From the NCBI GenBank assembly GCA_011057845.1, contig DSDB01000385.1:1-6638 (forward strand): 6,638 bases of DNA, written 5' to 3'. Both the position numbers and the translations under genes were made by a program. This stretch comes from Phycisphaerales bacterium. Lineage in GTDB: Bacteria > Planctomycetota > Phycisphaerae > Sedimentisphaerales > Anaerobacaceae. Below are positions 1-6,287 of this stretch, piece by piece. How positions within the stretch are numbered: the first letter of the stretch is position 1; each line of letters starts with the position of its first letter. Under the pieces are notes generated by a model that saw only the letters and a list, made by a program, of their open reading frames with translations, searched no databases and was not told where the DNA came from.

Positions 1-2
1 CC

Positions 3-3000
3 CCGGCCCAGACGCCGACAATGGCGACACCTGAACCCTCCGGGGTTCCCGCCGAGCCGAGTCAAACGACCCAACCGGCCCCGCCGCCGGCCGCGGCGCA
101 GCCGACCCAACCAGCGGTCGCGCCTCCGGCAAGTCCCCCGGCTCCCAAGACCGGCAGACACCCCAACCAGCGGGCGACGATGCAGGATGTCGCCAGATTG
201 CTTGCGGAAAGACACAAAGACGCACACCCGGGCCCGTCGGAGCCCGCGGAGACTCCGGGAGAAACCCAAGCGCCGCCGCAGGACCTTCAGGCGGCGATAG
301 CCGAGCTGATGGCGGACCACACGGCTTCGGACGGGGCCGCGACGCCGCTGAATCCCGCCACCGTGGAGCCGAACACGGGCAACGGCCCCAAACCCACCGC
401 CGCGACCATCGCGGCGACAACGGCCGAGCCGGTCGCCACGGCCGCCGGACCGAACACGACGCCCGCTGAACCCGCGGCACCGCCGGACGAGACGGCCCAG
501 GAGATCGCACCGGACCCGGCCGCACCGGCTGTGCCCTCCGACCTCCAGGCCCTGATTGGCCGGCTTTTGGAGGAGCAGGCCGATTCTAGCACCGCCGAAC
601 CCGCGCCGACGCCGCCGTCCGATACACCGGCTGCTCCGCCGGCCGCCGGAAGGGGTGCTACGCCGCCGCCAAGCGGCGATGCGCCAAGAACGCGGCGGGA
701 CACGTCGGAGGCAAGTGTCCCAAGCGGCGACTGGACGCGCGGCGCCATCAGGCGGCAGACCGGCGGAACGATGGAACCCAACGAAACAAGAACTTCGCCG
801 CAGAGGGTGGGCTACGGACCTCCGGAACTGCCGAACGCCGAAGACCAGTTGAAGATCACACTGCCCGAAACCATGACCATCGAGCAGTTGCTGCAGTTGG
901 CCGGCGAGTACCTGCACCTCGACTACATGTATGAACCGCAGGACGTCAAGCAGCAGGTGACATTAAAGCTCCAGGGCAAGCTGCGCGGCGAACTCCAGGT
1001 CAAGGACCTCTACCCCTTCCTGGAGTCGGTCCTCAAGTTCAAGGGACTGGTCATGACGCGGGTGGGCAACGTCGTGACGGTCGTCCCGGTCGCCAAGCTC
1101 ACGACGGTGGACCCGTCTCTGGTGGTCGAGGGCGACCAGGTCCGCTACGGCGACGTGGTGATCATGCGGGTCTTCACCCTCAAGCATATTGACACCGCCA
1201 GCGCCAAGACCCTGCTGACGACGATGCAGCTTGGCGCGTCCATCTCCGATATTCCAGAGAACCAGACCCTGATCGTGACGGGTTACGCCTATTTGATGCC
1301 GCGTATCGAACAGCTCCTGCAGATGATCGACAAGCCGGGGGCGCCGCGGGAGTTCCGCTTCCGCCAGTTGAAATACACGATGGCCAAGGCCCTGGCGCCG
1401 ACGATCAAGAGCCTCGCCGAGCAGTTGGGCACGGTGACGGTGTCGGTGTCGGTTTCCGCCGGCGAGACGCCGGGACCTCCGGGCGAGACGGCGGCGGCGC
1501 GGCGGGTGCGGCTGGCGCGGGAGGCGGCGGCGCGCAGCGCGGCGGCCGCGGCCGGCGGCATGGCCGCCGCGGCCAGTCCGGATTCGGTGTACCTGGACGC
1601 CGACGAGCGGACGAACCGTATTTTGATGATCGGCGACGAGACGCAGCTCCAGATCGTCGAACAACTGATCGACACGCTGGACGTCTCGCAGGCGGACCTG
1701 CGAACGATGAAGACGTATAAAATCAACCACATCGACGCCAAGGAGGTCCGTAAGCTCCTGGGCGAACTCGGCGTGATCTCCGGCGCGGCCGCCGATACGA
1801 GCAGTCGGTACGGCTCCCGAACCGCCACCACGGCCGCCAGAACCACCGGCGGCATCGCTCCGCCGGCCACGCCCGGGGCGCCGCAACCGGTGGCGCCGAG
1901 TCCGCTGGCCACGAGCACCGAGGGCGGCAACGTCCTGGTGGAAGAGCCCCAGGTCGTGGTCCTGGAGGCGACCAACTCGCTGTTGGTCAACGCCACCGCC
2001 GAACAGCATGCGCAATTGCAGACCATTGTCAGCTATATCGACCAGATGGCCGACGCCGACGAAATCCCCTACAAAATCTACCCCCTGGAGAACCAGAAGC
2101 CATCCGACCTCGCGGGCGTCCTTGAGAAGCTCATCCAGGAGACGATCAAGGACAAGGAGGGCAAGGTCGAGCAGGTCATCAAGCGGCAGGACGAGGAGAT
2201 CGTCATCGTTCCCGACGAGAACACGTTCTCTTTGATCGTCTACGCCAGCAGGAAAAACCAGGACTGGATCTCCGCCCTGATCAAACAGCTCGACAAGCGC
2301 CGCCCGCAGGTGCTGATCGACGTGACGCTGGTGGAAATATCCAAGAGCGAGGATTTCCACTACGATCTGAACGCCCTGAGCGCCTTGCCGGATATGGTGT
2401 CATGGAGCGGCAAAATCGCCGGCGCCCCCAAGTTCCCGGCCGCCGGTGGCGACCGCACGGGCTTCCTCGAGTTCTCCAGCAACAAGACGACGGGCGCATC
2501 GGGCTTTTACGGCGACCAGCATATCAACCTGCTACTCAGCGCCATGCACACGCGCAACTACGGCCGCGTCCTGGCCAAGCCCAAGATCCTCGTCAACGAC
2601 AACGAGAAGGGCATGATCAAGACCACGGACACGACCTACGTGAAGAAGGTGTCGACCACGCCCCTGGGCACAGGCGGCTCCGCGGGCACGGACACCACGT
2701 TGATTCAAACAGGCGTCAGCTACGACCCTTACGACGCCGGTATCACGCTCGACATCACGCCCCACATCAGCGAGGGGGATCTGCTGAGGCTGGAGGTCGC
2801 CCTGACGCGGTCGGATTTCCTCGACACGGCCGACCCGGATAAGCCGCCGAATACAACCACCAGCGACGTGACCACCATCGTCACGGTCCCGGACGGAAGC
2901 ACGATTATTCTCGGCGGTATGCTGAAGATGAACCAGAGCAAGGGCGGCGGCGGCGTGCCGGTGCTGATGGATGTTCCCGTGCTCGGCGGCCTGTTCCGCA

Positions 3001-3218
3001 ACACGAAGAACTCGGACATCCAGAAGAAGCTCTACGTGTTCGTGCGGGCCGAGATCCTCCGGCCGGACGAGGCCTTGGCGGCCAACGACCTCAACAGGAT
3101 CTCCGAGCGCAACCGCGCGGCCTTCGAGCGGGCCGAAACCGAATTCCAGAGCCACCAGGACTGGCCCGGGATCAAGCCCAAGCCCGTGGCCCCGGCCAAG
3201 GTCCTGGAGATCGACTGA
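3..3218 (+). CDS. gspD: Type II secretion system secretin GspD, probably 5'-partial
   Basis: This is the outer-membrane channel subunit of the T2SS, which oligomerises into the pore for folded exoproteins. Residues are counted from the first in-window ATG at 21. Residues 1-276 are Pro/Ala/Thr/Glu-rich and probably disordered. Then come an N0 domain (about 277-360), ring domains N1 (382-440), N2 (444-555), N3 (560-676) and a fourth copy (683-758), and the secretin core (about 761-1023). The core carries 'VPDGSTIILGG' at 956-966 and 'VPVLGGLFR' at 985-993. A charged tail ends at residue 1065 with TGA at 3216-3218. Start: ATG 21 has no Shine-Dalgarno sequence and no signal peptide follows, while the frame stays open to the left edge (codons from 3, reading PAQTPT). 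A secretin must be exported, so the true start and signal peptide probably lie upstream. The length, over 1065 residues against about 650-750 for typical GspD, comes from the extension, two loop inserts and the extra domain. PilQ-like or orphan secretins are alternatives, but the adjacent gspE-F-G favour GspD. Confidence 0.93.
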   Translation, partial: PAQTPTMATPEPSGVPAEPSQTTQPAPPPAAAQPTQPAVAPPASPPAPKTGRHPNQRATMQDVARLLAERHKDAHPGPSEPAETPGETQAPPQDLQAAIAELMADHTASDGAATPLNPATVEPNTGNGPKPTAATIAATTAEPVATAAGPNTTPAEPAAPPDETAQEIAPDPAAPAVPSDLQALIGRLLEEQADSSTAEPAPTPPSDTPAAPPAAGRGATPPPSGDAPRTRRDTSEASVPSGDWTRGAIRRQTGGTMEPNETRTSPQRVGYGPPELPNAEDQLKITLPETMTIEQLLQLAGEYLHLDYMYEPQDVKQQVTLKLQGKLRGELQVKDLYPFLESVLKFKGLVMTRVGNVVTVVPVAKLTTVDPSLVVEGDQVRYGDVVIMRVFTLKHIDTASAKTLLTTMQLGASISDIPENQTLIVTGYAYLMPRIEQLLQMIDKPGAPREFRFRQLKYTMAKALAPTIKSLAEQLGTVTVSVSVSAGETPGPPGETAAARRVRLAREAAARSAAAAAGGMAAAASPDSVYLDADERTNRILMIGDETQLQIVEQLIDTLDVSQADLRTMKTYKINHIDAKEVRKLLGELGVISGAAADTSSRYGSRTATTAARTTGGIAPPATPGAPQPVAPSPLATSTEGGNVLVEEPQVVVLEATNSLLVNATAEQHAQLQTIVSYIDQMADADEIPYKIYPLENQKPSDLAGVLEKLIQETIKDKEGKVEQVIKRQDEEIVIVPDENTFSLIVYASRKNQDWISALIKQLDKRRPQVLIDVTLVEISKSEDFHYDLNALSALPDMVSWSGKIAGAPKFPAAGGDRTGFLEFSSNKTTGASGFYGDQHINLLLSAMHTRNYGRVLAKPKILVNDNEKGMIKTTDTTYVKKVSTTPLGTGGSAGTDTTLIQTGVSYDPYDAGITLDITPHISEGDLLRLEVALTRSDFLDTADPDKPPNTTTSDVTTIVTVPDGSTIILGGMLKMNQSKGGGGVPVLMDVPVLGGLFRNTKNSDIQKKLYVFVRAEILRPDEALAANDLNRISERNRAAFERAETEFQSHQDWPGIKPKPVAPAKVLEID
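180..215 (+). repeat. Helix-like motif copy 1 in the GspD extension
   Basis: Residues 54-65, MQDVARLLAERH, form a short amphipathic segment inside Pro/Ala-rich sequence. It resembles copies 2 and 3 (Leu/Met-Gln start, a central L-[LM] pair, polar or acidic end), but aligns with them only with a one-residue gap. It is the most diverged of the three. Confidence 0.45.
285..320 (+). repeat. Helix-like motif copy 2 in the GspD extension
   Basis: Residues 89-100, LQAAIAELMADH, are preceded by Asp and followed by a polar Thr/Ser/Asp stretch. They match copy 3 without gaps in the pattern D-L-Q-A-x-I-x-x-L-[ML]-x-x. This is an isolated predicted helix between Pro-rich linkers. Confidence 0.5.
543..578 (+). 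repeat. Helix-like motif copy 3 in the GspD extension
   Basis: Residues 175-186, LQALIGRLLEEQ, are preceded by Ser-Asp and followed by Ala-Asp-Ser-Ser. They share the D-L-Q-A-x-I-x-x-L-[ML] pattern with copy 2. The DNA of the copies has diverged, so the likeness is at protein level and suggests a conserved binding motif rather than a recent duplication. Confidence 0.5.
1455..1586 (+). other. Ala/Arg-rich insert inside the GspD N2 domain
   Basis: Residues 479-522 interrupt the second ring domain between its first half (444-478) and its closing strand-helix part (523-555). The insert begins Gly/Pro-rich and continues as an Ala-rich stretch with regularly placed Arg residues (R494, R495, R497, R500, R505), then Ala/Gly. 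It would form a flexible or helical basic loop on the ring. The surrounding domain is intact on both sides, so this is a loop expansion and not a frameshift. Confidence 0.65.
1779..1940 (+). other. Ser/Thr/Pro-rich loop insert inside the GspD N3 domain
   Basis: Residues 587-640 separate the opening part of the third ring domain ('MKTYKINHIDAKEV' region, from 563) from its closing part ('EATNSLLVNA', 649-658). The insert is rich in Ser, Thr, Ala, Pro and Gly. A Gly/Ser-rich loop in N3 is known in GspD proteins, where it lines the periplasmic channel, which supports calling this copy N3. Confidence 0.65.
2067..2294 (+). other. Extra (fourth) ring-type N domain of GspD
   Basis: Residues 683-758 repeat the pattern of the three preceding Secretin_N domains. 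They have an opening 'YKIYPLEN' strand, an 'SDLAGVLEKLI' helix, a charged loop, 'IVPDENTFSLIVYA' and a closing 'ISALIKQLDKR' helix. The domain sits directly before the secretin core. Canonical GspD has N0 plus three such domains, so this protein appears to have one more. The call rests on reading the pattern by eye. Confidence 0.65.
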
Positions 3219-3294
3219 GAACGCCGACCTTCCGGGCGACGTAGGATGACAAGAGTACCGATTCTTGAACGCGACGTTATAATAGAACAAGCGA
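3219..3294. other. gspD-gspE intergenic spacer
   Basis: This 76-base gap is the longest between genes in the window. The right half (about 3259-3294) is clearly more AT-rich than its surroundings. It shows no strong hairpin followed by a T-run, so no intrinsic terminator is supported and readthrough from gspD is plausible. A possible -10 element lies at 3278-3283. Confidence 0.6.
3278..3283 (+). promoter_or_regulatory. Candidate -10 hexamer upstream of gspE
   Basis: A perfect TATAAT lies 11 bases before the gspE ATG, in a locally AT-rich patch of otherwise GC-rich DNA. No good -35 is found at 15-19 bases upstream (GTACCG at 17). The TTGAAC at 3265-3270 is only 7 bases away, too close to pair with it. 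There is no extended -10 TG. A start about 7 bases downstream would fall near 3290 and give a leader of only about five bases. It may be a chance match. Confidence 0.3.
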
Positions 3295-5010
3295 ATGAAG
3301 GAGTTACTGTTACAGACCGCGAAGCGGACGGGGCTGGTGGACGCCGATGAGCTTGCGCAATATCTCAGCGAAAGCGCCGGTCGGGGTCGGCTGGACGAGG
3401 TGCTGCTGAGCTGTCCGTATTTCACGGAAGACGCCGTGCTCAAGCTCTTTGCCGAGGCGCTGGGCTGGGAGTACCTGTCGGAAATCCCGGAAAAGCTCGT
3501 GCCCTCGGAATTCGTGGAGTCCGTGCCGGCGACCTACGCCCAGCACCACTACCTCATAGGAATTAAACGGGAGCAGGACAACGGCGACCTGGTCGTGGTG
3601 CTCTCCAAGCCGCTGGATGCGGACCTTCTGGACAACGTCTCAAAGATGACGGGCCTGCCGGTGCGGCCGGCGGTCTCGACCCGCACGGCCATCACGGCCG
3701 TGATTGATACGGCTTACGAGCAGCGCAGCACGGTCATCGAGGAGGTGGCCGAGGAACTGGATTCGCAGAACCTCGACCAGTTGGTGGATGAGGTCTCCAC
3801 CTCGGACGACCTTCTCGACGTGGTCAATCGCCCGCCGGTGATACGGCTGGTCAACGACGTGCTGTTCCGCGCCCTGCAGATGCGGGCCAGCGATATCCAC
3901 GCCCATCCCTACGAGACGAAGATTCAGATTCGCTACCGTATCGACGGCATTCTCTACGATGTGCTGAGCCTCAACCGCAACGTCCTTCCGCTGATCATCT
4001 CGCGTATCAAGGTGATGGCGGGCATGGACATCGCGGAGCGCCGGATGCCCCAAGACGGCCGGTGCAGTGTGCGCCTGGGCCAGCGCGAGGTGGACCTGCG
4101 CGTCAGCACCGTGCCGACCAGCTACGGCGAGCGGGCGGTCCTGCGTATCCTCGACAAGAGCACCGGCATCTTCACGCTGGACGAGTTGGGCATGATGGAG
4201 GACGATCTGAAAGTCTTCGATTCGCTGCTTCGGCGGGCCCACGGCGTCATCTTCGTGACCGGCCCGACCGGCAGCGGCAAGAGCACGACCCTGTACGCCA
4301 GTCTCAATCGGATCAACTCCTCCGAGAAAAACGTCATCACCATCGAGGACCCCATCGAGTATCAACTTGAGGGGATCAGTCAGATTCAGGTGGCCACCAA
4401 GAAGGGCATGACCTTCGCCACGGCCCTGCGGCATGTGCTGCGTCAGGATCCGGACGTGATCATGGTCGGCGAGGTCCGCGATATCGAGACGGCCCGCATG
4501 GCGATTCAATCGTCGTTGACGGGCCATTTGGTCTTCAGCACGCTGCACACCAACGACTCGGCCGGCGCCATCAGCCGACTGCTGGACCTGGGCGTCGAGC
4601 CCTATCTGGCCAGTTCATCGCTGATTGCGATCCTGGCCCAGCGGCTGGTGCGGCGGATATGTCCGGAGTGCCGCGAGGCTTATGAGCCGGCCCTGAACGA
4701 GCTGCGCGAACTGGGCCTGGAGCCGAAGACCGCCAGGAAGCACAACGGCGACGGCAAGTTTTACGTGGGCGCCGGCTGCGAGAAGTGCTTCCACACGGGC
4801 TACCGCGGCCGGACGGGCATCTACGAACTGCTGATGATCAGCGAGCAGATTCAGGACCAGATCTACAAACAGGAGACGGCCGGCGCCATCAAGCGGGCCG
4901 CCCTGGACACCGGGATGAAGACGCTGCGCATGGACGGCGCCCGCAAGGTGTTGGCCGGCGTGACGACGATCTCCGAAGTGCTGCGCGTCACCCAGGCCGA
5001 CATCGTATAG
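3295..5010 (+). CDS. gspE: Type II secretion ATPase GspE
   Basis: This is the cytoplasmic secretion ATPase (GspE/PulE family), which powers pseudopilus assembly from the inner face of the membrane. It has 571 residues, a full-length family size. The N-terminal part (about 1-145) resembles a GspE_N/MshEN domain in degenerate form. The catalytic part holds the 'RYRIDG' region, conserved Arg residues in 'ERRMPQDGR' (248-256), Walker A GPTGSGKST at 323-331, the Asp box 'ITIEDPIEY' (348-356), Walker B 'DPDVIMVGEVRD' (385-396) and the His box 'TGHLVFSTLHTND' (409-421). A tetracysteine zinc motif has C456/C459 and C495/C498, and separates GspE from PilT-type retraction ATPases. The start ATG 3295 gives a sensible N-terminus but has no clear Shine-Dalgarno sequence. 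AAGGAG lies inside codons 2-3, with no good start codon just after it. The stop is TAG, 15 bases before gspF. PilB is the main alternative, but the gspD-F-G context argues against it. Confidence 0.96.
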   Translation: MKELLLQTAKRTGLVDADELAQYLSESAGRGRLDEVLLSCPYFTEDAVLKLFAEALGWEYLSEIPEKLVPSEFVESVPATYAQHHYLIGIKREQDNGDLVVVLSKPLDADLLDNVSKMTGLPVRPAVSTRTAITAVIDTAYEQRSTVIEEVAEELDSQNLDQLVDEVSTSDDLLDVVNRPPVIRLVNDVLFRALQMRASDIHAHPYETKIQIRYRIDGILYDVLSLNRNVLPLIISRIKVMAGMDIAERRMPQDGRCSVRLGQREVDLRVSTVPTSYGERAVLRILDKSTGIFTLDELGMMEDDLKVFDSLLRRAHGVIFVTGPTGSGKSTTLYASLNRINSSEKNVITIEDPIEYQLEGISQIQVATKKGMTFATALRHVLRQDPDVIMVGEVRDIETARMAIQSSLTGHLVFSTLHTNDSAGAISRLLDLGVEPYLASSSLIAILAQRLVRRICPECREAYEPALNELRELGLEPKTARKHNGDGKFYVGAGCEKCFHTGYRGRTGIYELLMISEQIQDQIYKQETAGAIKRAALDTGMKTLRMDGARKVLAGVTTISEVLRVTQADIV

Positions 5011-5025
5011 AAACAACAACAGGCT

Positions 5026-6246
5026 ATGCCAAGGTATCAATACATCGCGATGTCGACGAACGGCCGCAGGGTCAAGGGGACCATTGCGGCCGAGAGTCCT
5101 TACGCCGCGCGCCGACAACTCCGCGGCCGCGCCATCCATCCGACCGACATCACCGAGGTCGGCGCGAGTGCCGAGGGACGGCTGCGGCAGCTGCTGTCGG
5201 TCCTGCACAAGACCAGCCGAACGCAGATCATCGACTTCACCAAGCAGATGGCGACCATGCTCAATTCGGGCATCAAGCTGACCGAGGCGCTGTCGGTGCT
5301 GACGCTCCAGGTCGGCGACTCCAGGCTGCGCAACGCCATCGTCGACATCCGCGACCGGGTTATGACGGGCGAATCCTTCACCGACGCCCTGAAGGACTAC
5401 GGCGATTTCTTCGACGTGATCTACATTGCCATGGTCCGCGTCGGCGAGGTCACCGGCACACTGGGCCAGAGCATGGCGACCATCGCGGGATTCATGGAGA
5501 AACGCGCCAAGGTCGAGTCGAAAATCATCACCGCCATGATCTATCCGATCATCCTGACGACGTTCATGCTGGGCGCCGTGCTGATCCTGACGATCAAGGT
5601 CATTCCGCCCATCGCCGAGCAGATCGAGCGGGCCGGTCAGGAACTGCCCGGCATCACACGGGCGTTGAAGGCCTTCGGCGACACCATGACCAGCCCGTGG
5701 CTGATCCTGGTCCTGGCCGCGTTCTTCGGATTCGTCGCGCTGGTCAAGTGGTTCCTGCGCACCAGCCGAGGCGCCTCGATACGCGACCGGGTGCTGTTGC
5801 GTCTGCCGGTGTTCGGCCCGCTGGTCAAGCAGCGCGTGGTGGCCCGCTTCGCCTCGACCCTATCGACGCTTCTGAGCAGCGGTCTGGCGATGGCCGAGTC
5901 GCTTCGCGTCGTGGCCGATACGACCGGCAACACGCTGATGAAACAGGCCGTGCAGAATGCACGCGAGCGGATTCTCGCCGGAGCGGACATCGCCACGCCC
6001 CTGCGTGACAGCGGCGTGATCGACCCTGCCATCGCGCACATGGTGGCCGTCGGCGAGAAGGCCGGCGAACTGGAGTCGATGCTCAAGAGCATCAGCGAGA
6101 ACCTCGAGGCGTCGACGGATGTGGTTATCGAGCGGCTCAGCGCCGCGATCGAACCGTTGATTATTATTGTGATGGCGGCGGTGATCGGCGTGATCGCCTA
6201 CGCCACACTGATCCCGATTATCCGCTTCTCAACATCGCAGTTCTGA
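5026..6246 (+). CDS. gspF: Type II secretion inner-membrane platform protein GspF
   Basis: This is the polytopic inner-membrane core of the T2SS assembly platform, which couples GspE ATP hydrolysis to pseudopilin insertion. It has 406 residues, the usual length. It opens with the family's 'MPRYQYIA' start and 'G-RRVKGTI' segment. Two T2SSF repeats follow, at about 70-190 and 270-393. Each carries the conserved Val-Gly-Glu-x-x-Gly motif: VGEVTG with E141 and VGEKAG with E344. Three hydrophobic segments are visible: about 167-194 ('MIYPIIL' onward), 224-244 and 375-399. The short C-terminal tail is typical. ATG 5026 is chosen because it gives the standard N-terminus. The Shine-Dalgarno sequence is weak (AGG at 5021-5023, only two bases away), so translation may be coupled to gspE, which ends 15 bases upstream. 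ATG 5050 would remove the conserved start. PilC of type IV pili is homologous, and the call as GspF rests on neighbours. Confidence 0.95.
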   Translation: MPRYQYIAMSTNGRRVKGTIAAESPYAARRQLRGRAIHPTDITEVGASAEGRLRQLLSVLHKTSRTQIIDFTKQMATMLNSGIKLTEALSVLTLQVGDSRLRNAIVDIRDRVMTGESFTDALKDYGDFFDVIYIAMVRVGEVTGTLGQSMATIAGFMEKRAKVESKIITAMIYPIILTTFMLGAVLILTIKVIPPIAEQIERAGQELPGITRALKAFGDTMTSPWLILVLAAFFGFVALVKWFLRTSRGASIRDRVLLRLPVFGPLVKQRVVARFASTLSTLLSSGLAMAESLRVVADTTGNTLMKQAVQNARERILAGADIATPLRDSGVIDPAIAHMVAVGEKAGELESMLKSISENLEASTDVVIERLSAAIEPLIIIVMAAVIGVIAYATLIPIIRFSTSQF

Positions 6247-6287
6247 GATTCACCCGCAAGGGGTTTATGTCCGGAAAAGGAGTCATT
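6247..6287. other. gspF-gspG spacer with two possible ribosome sites
   Basis: This 41-base gap has no terminator-like hairpin. It carries AAGGGG at 6258-6263 before an in-frame ATG at 6267, and AAGGAG at 6277-6282 before ATG 6288. Confidence 0.6.
6277..6282 (+). promoter_or_regulatory. Ribosome binding site of gspG
   Basis: AAGGAG lies five bases before ATG 6288. It is the strongest Shine-Dalgarno match ahead of any gene here and decides the start in favour of 6288 over the in-frame ATG 6267. A strong site suits GspG, the most abundant T2SS component. Confidence 0.75.

Larger units (their letters stand above)
21..848 (+). other. Pro/Ala-rich low-complexity N-terminal extension of GspD
   Basis: Residues 1-276 are dominated by Pro, Ala, Thr, Glu and Gly, with almost no aromatic residues and no hydrophobic stretch long enough for a membrane segment or signal peptide. 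Up to about residue 200 the charge is mainly acidic. From about 209 to 262 it becomes Arg-rich, with 'RTRRD' and 'RGAIRR'. This looks like a disordered tether ahead of the N0 ring. Its place in the cell depends on the unseen N-terminus. If a signal peptide lies upstream, the extension would sit in the periplasm between inner and outer membranes. Function unknown. Confidence 0.75.

Noticed and set aside
771..848. ATG 771 as the true gspD start
   Set aside because: It lies just before N0, but no signal peptide follows and no good ribosome site precedes it. The upstream frame is open throughout with the same coding character.
963..2360. Long reverse-strand open frame (465 codons) opposite gspD
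   Set aside because: It lies wholly antisense to clear secretin domains, has Arg/His/Asp/Leu-heavy composition typical of a shadow in GC-rich DNA, and matches no family I recognise.
3219..3262. Terminator after gspD
   Set aside because: Only a weak GCC/GGC pairing around 3222-3238 is visible, with no following T-run.
3265..3283. TTGAAC plus TATAAT as a complete -35/-10 promoter
   Set aside because: The spacer is only 7 bases, far from the 16-18 needed. Only the -10 hexamer is kept as a weak candidate.
3640..4548. 302-codon reverse-strand frame opposite the gspE catalytic region
   Set aside because: It is antisense to the Walker and His boxes, with low-information His/Arg/Asp-rich composition, and is a codon-bias shadow.
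4785..6008. 407-codon + strand frame overlapping the end of gspE and most of gspF
   Set aside because: The protein is His/Arg/Gly/Asp-rich without hydrophobic core or motifs, and gspE and gspF are unmistakable in the other frames.
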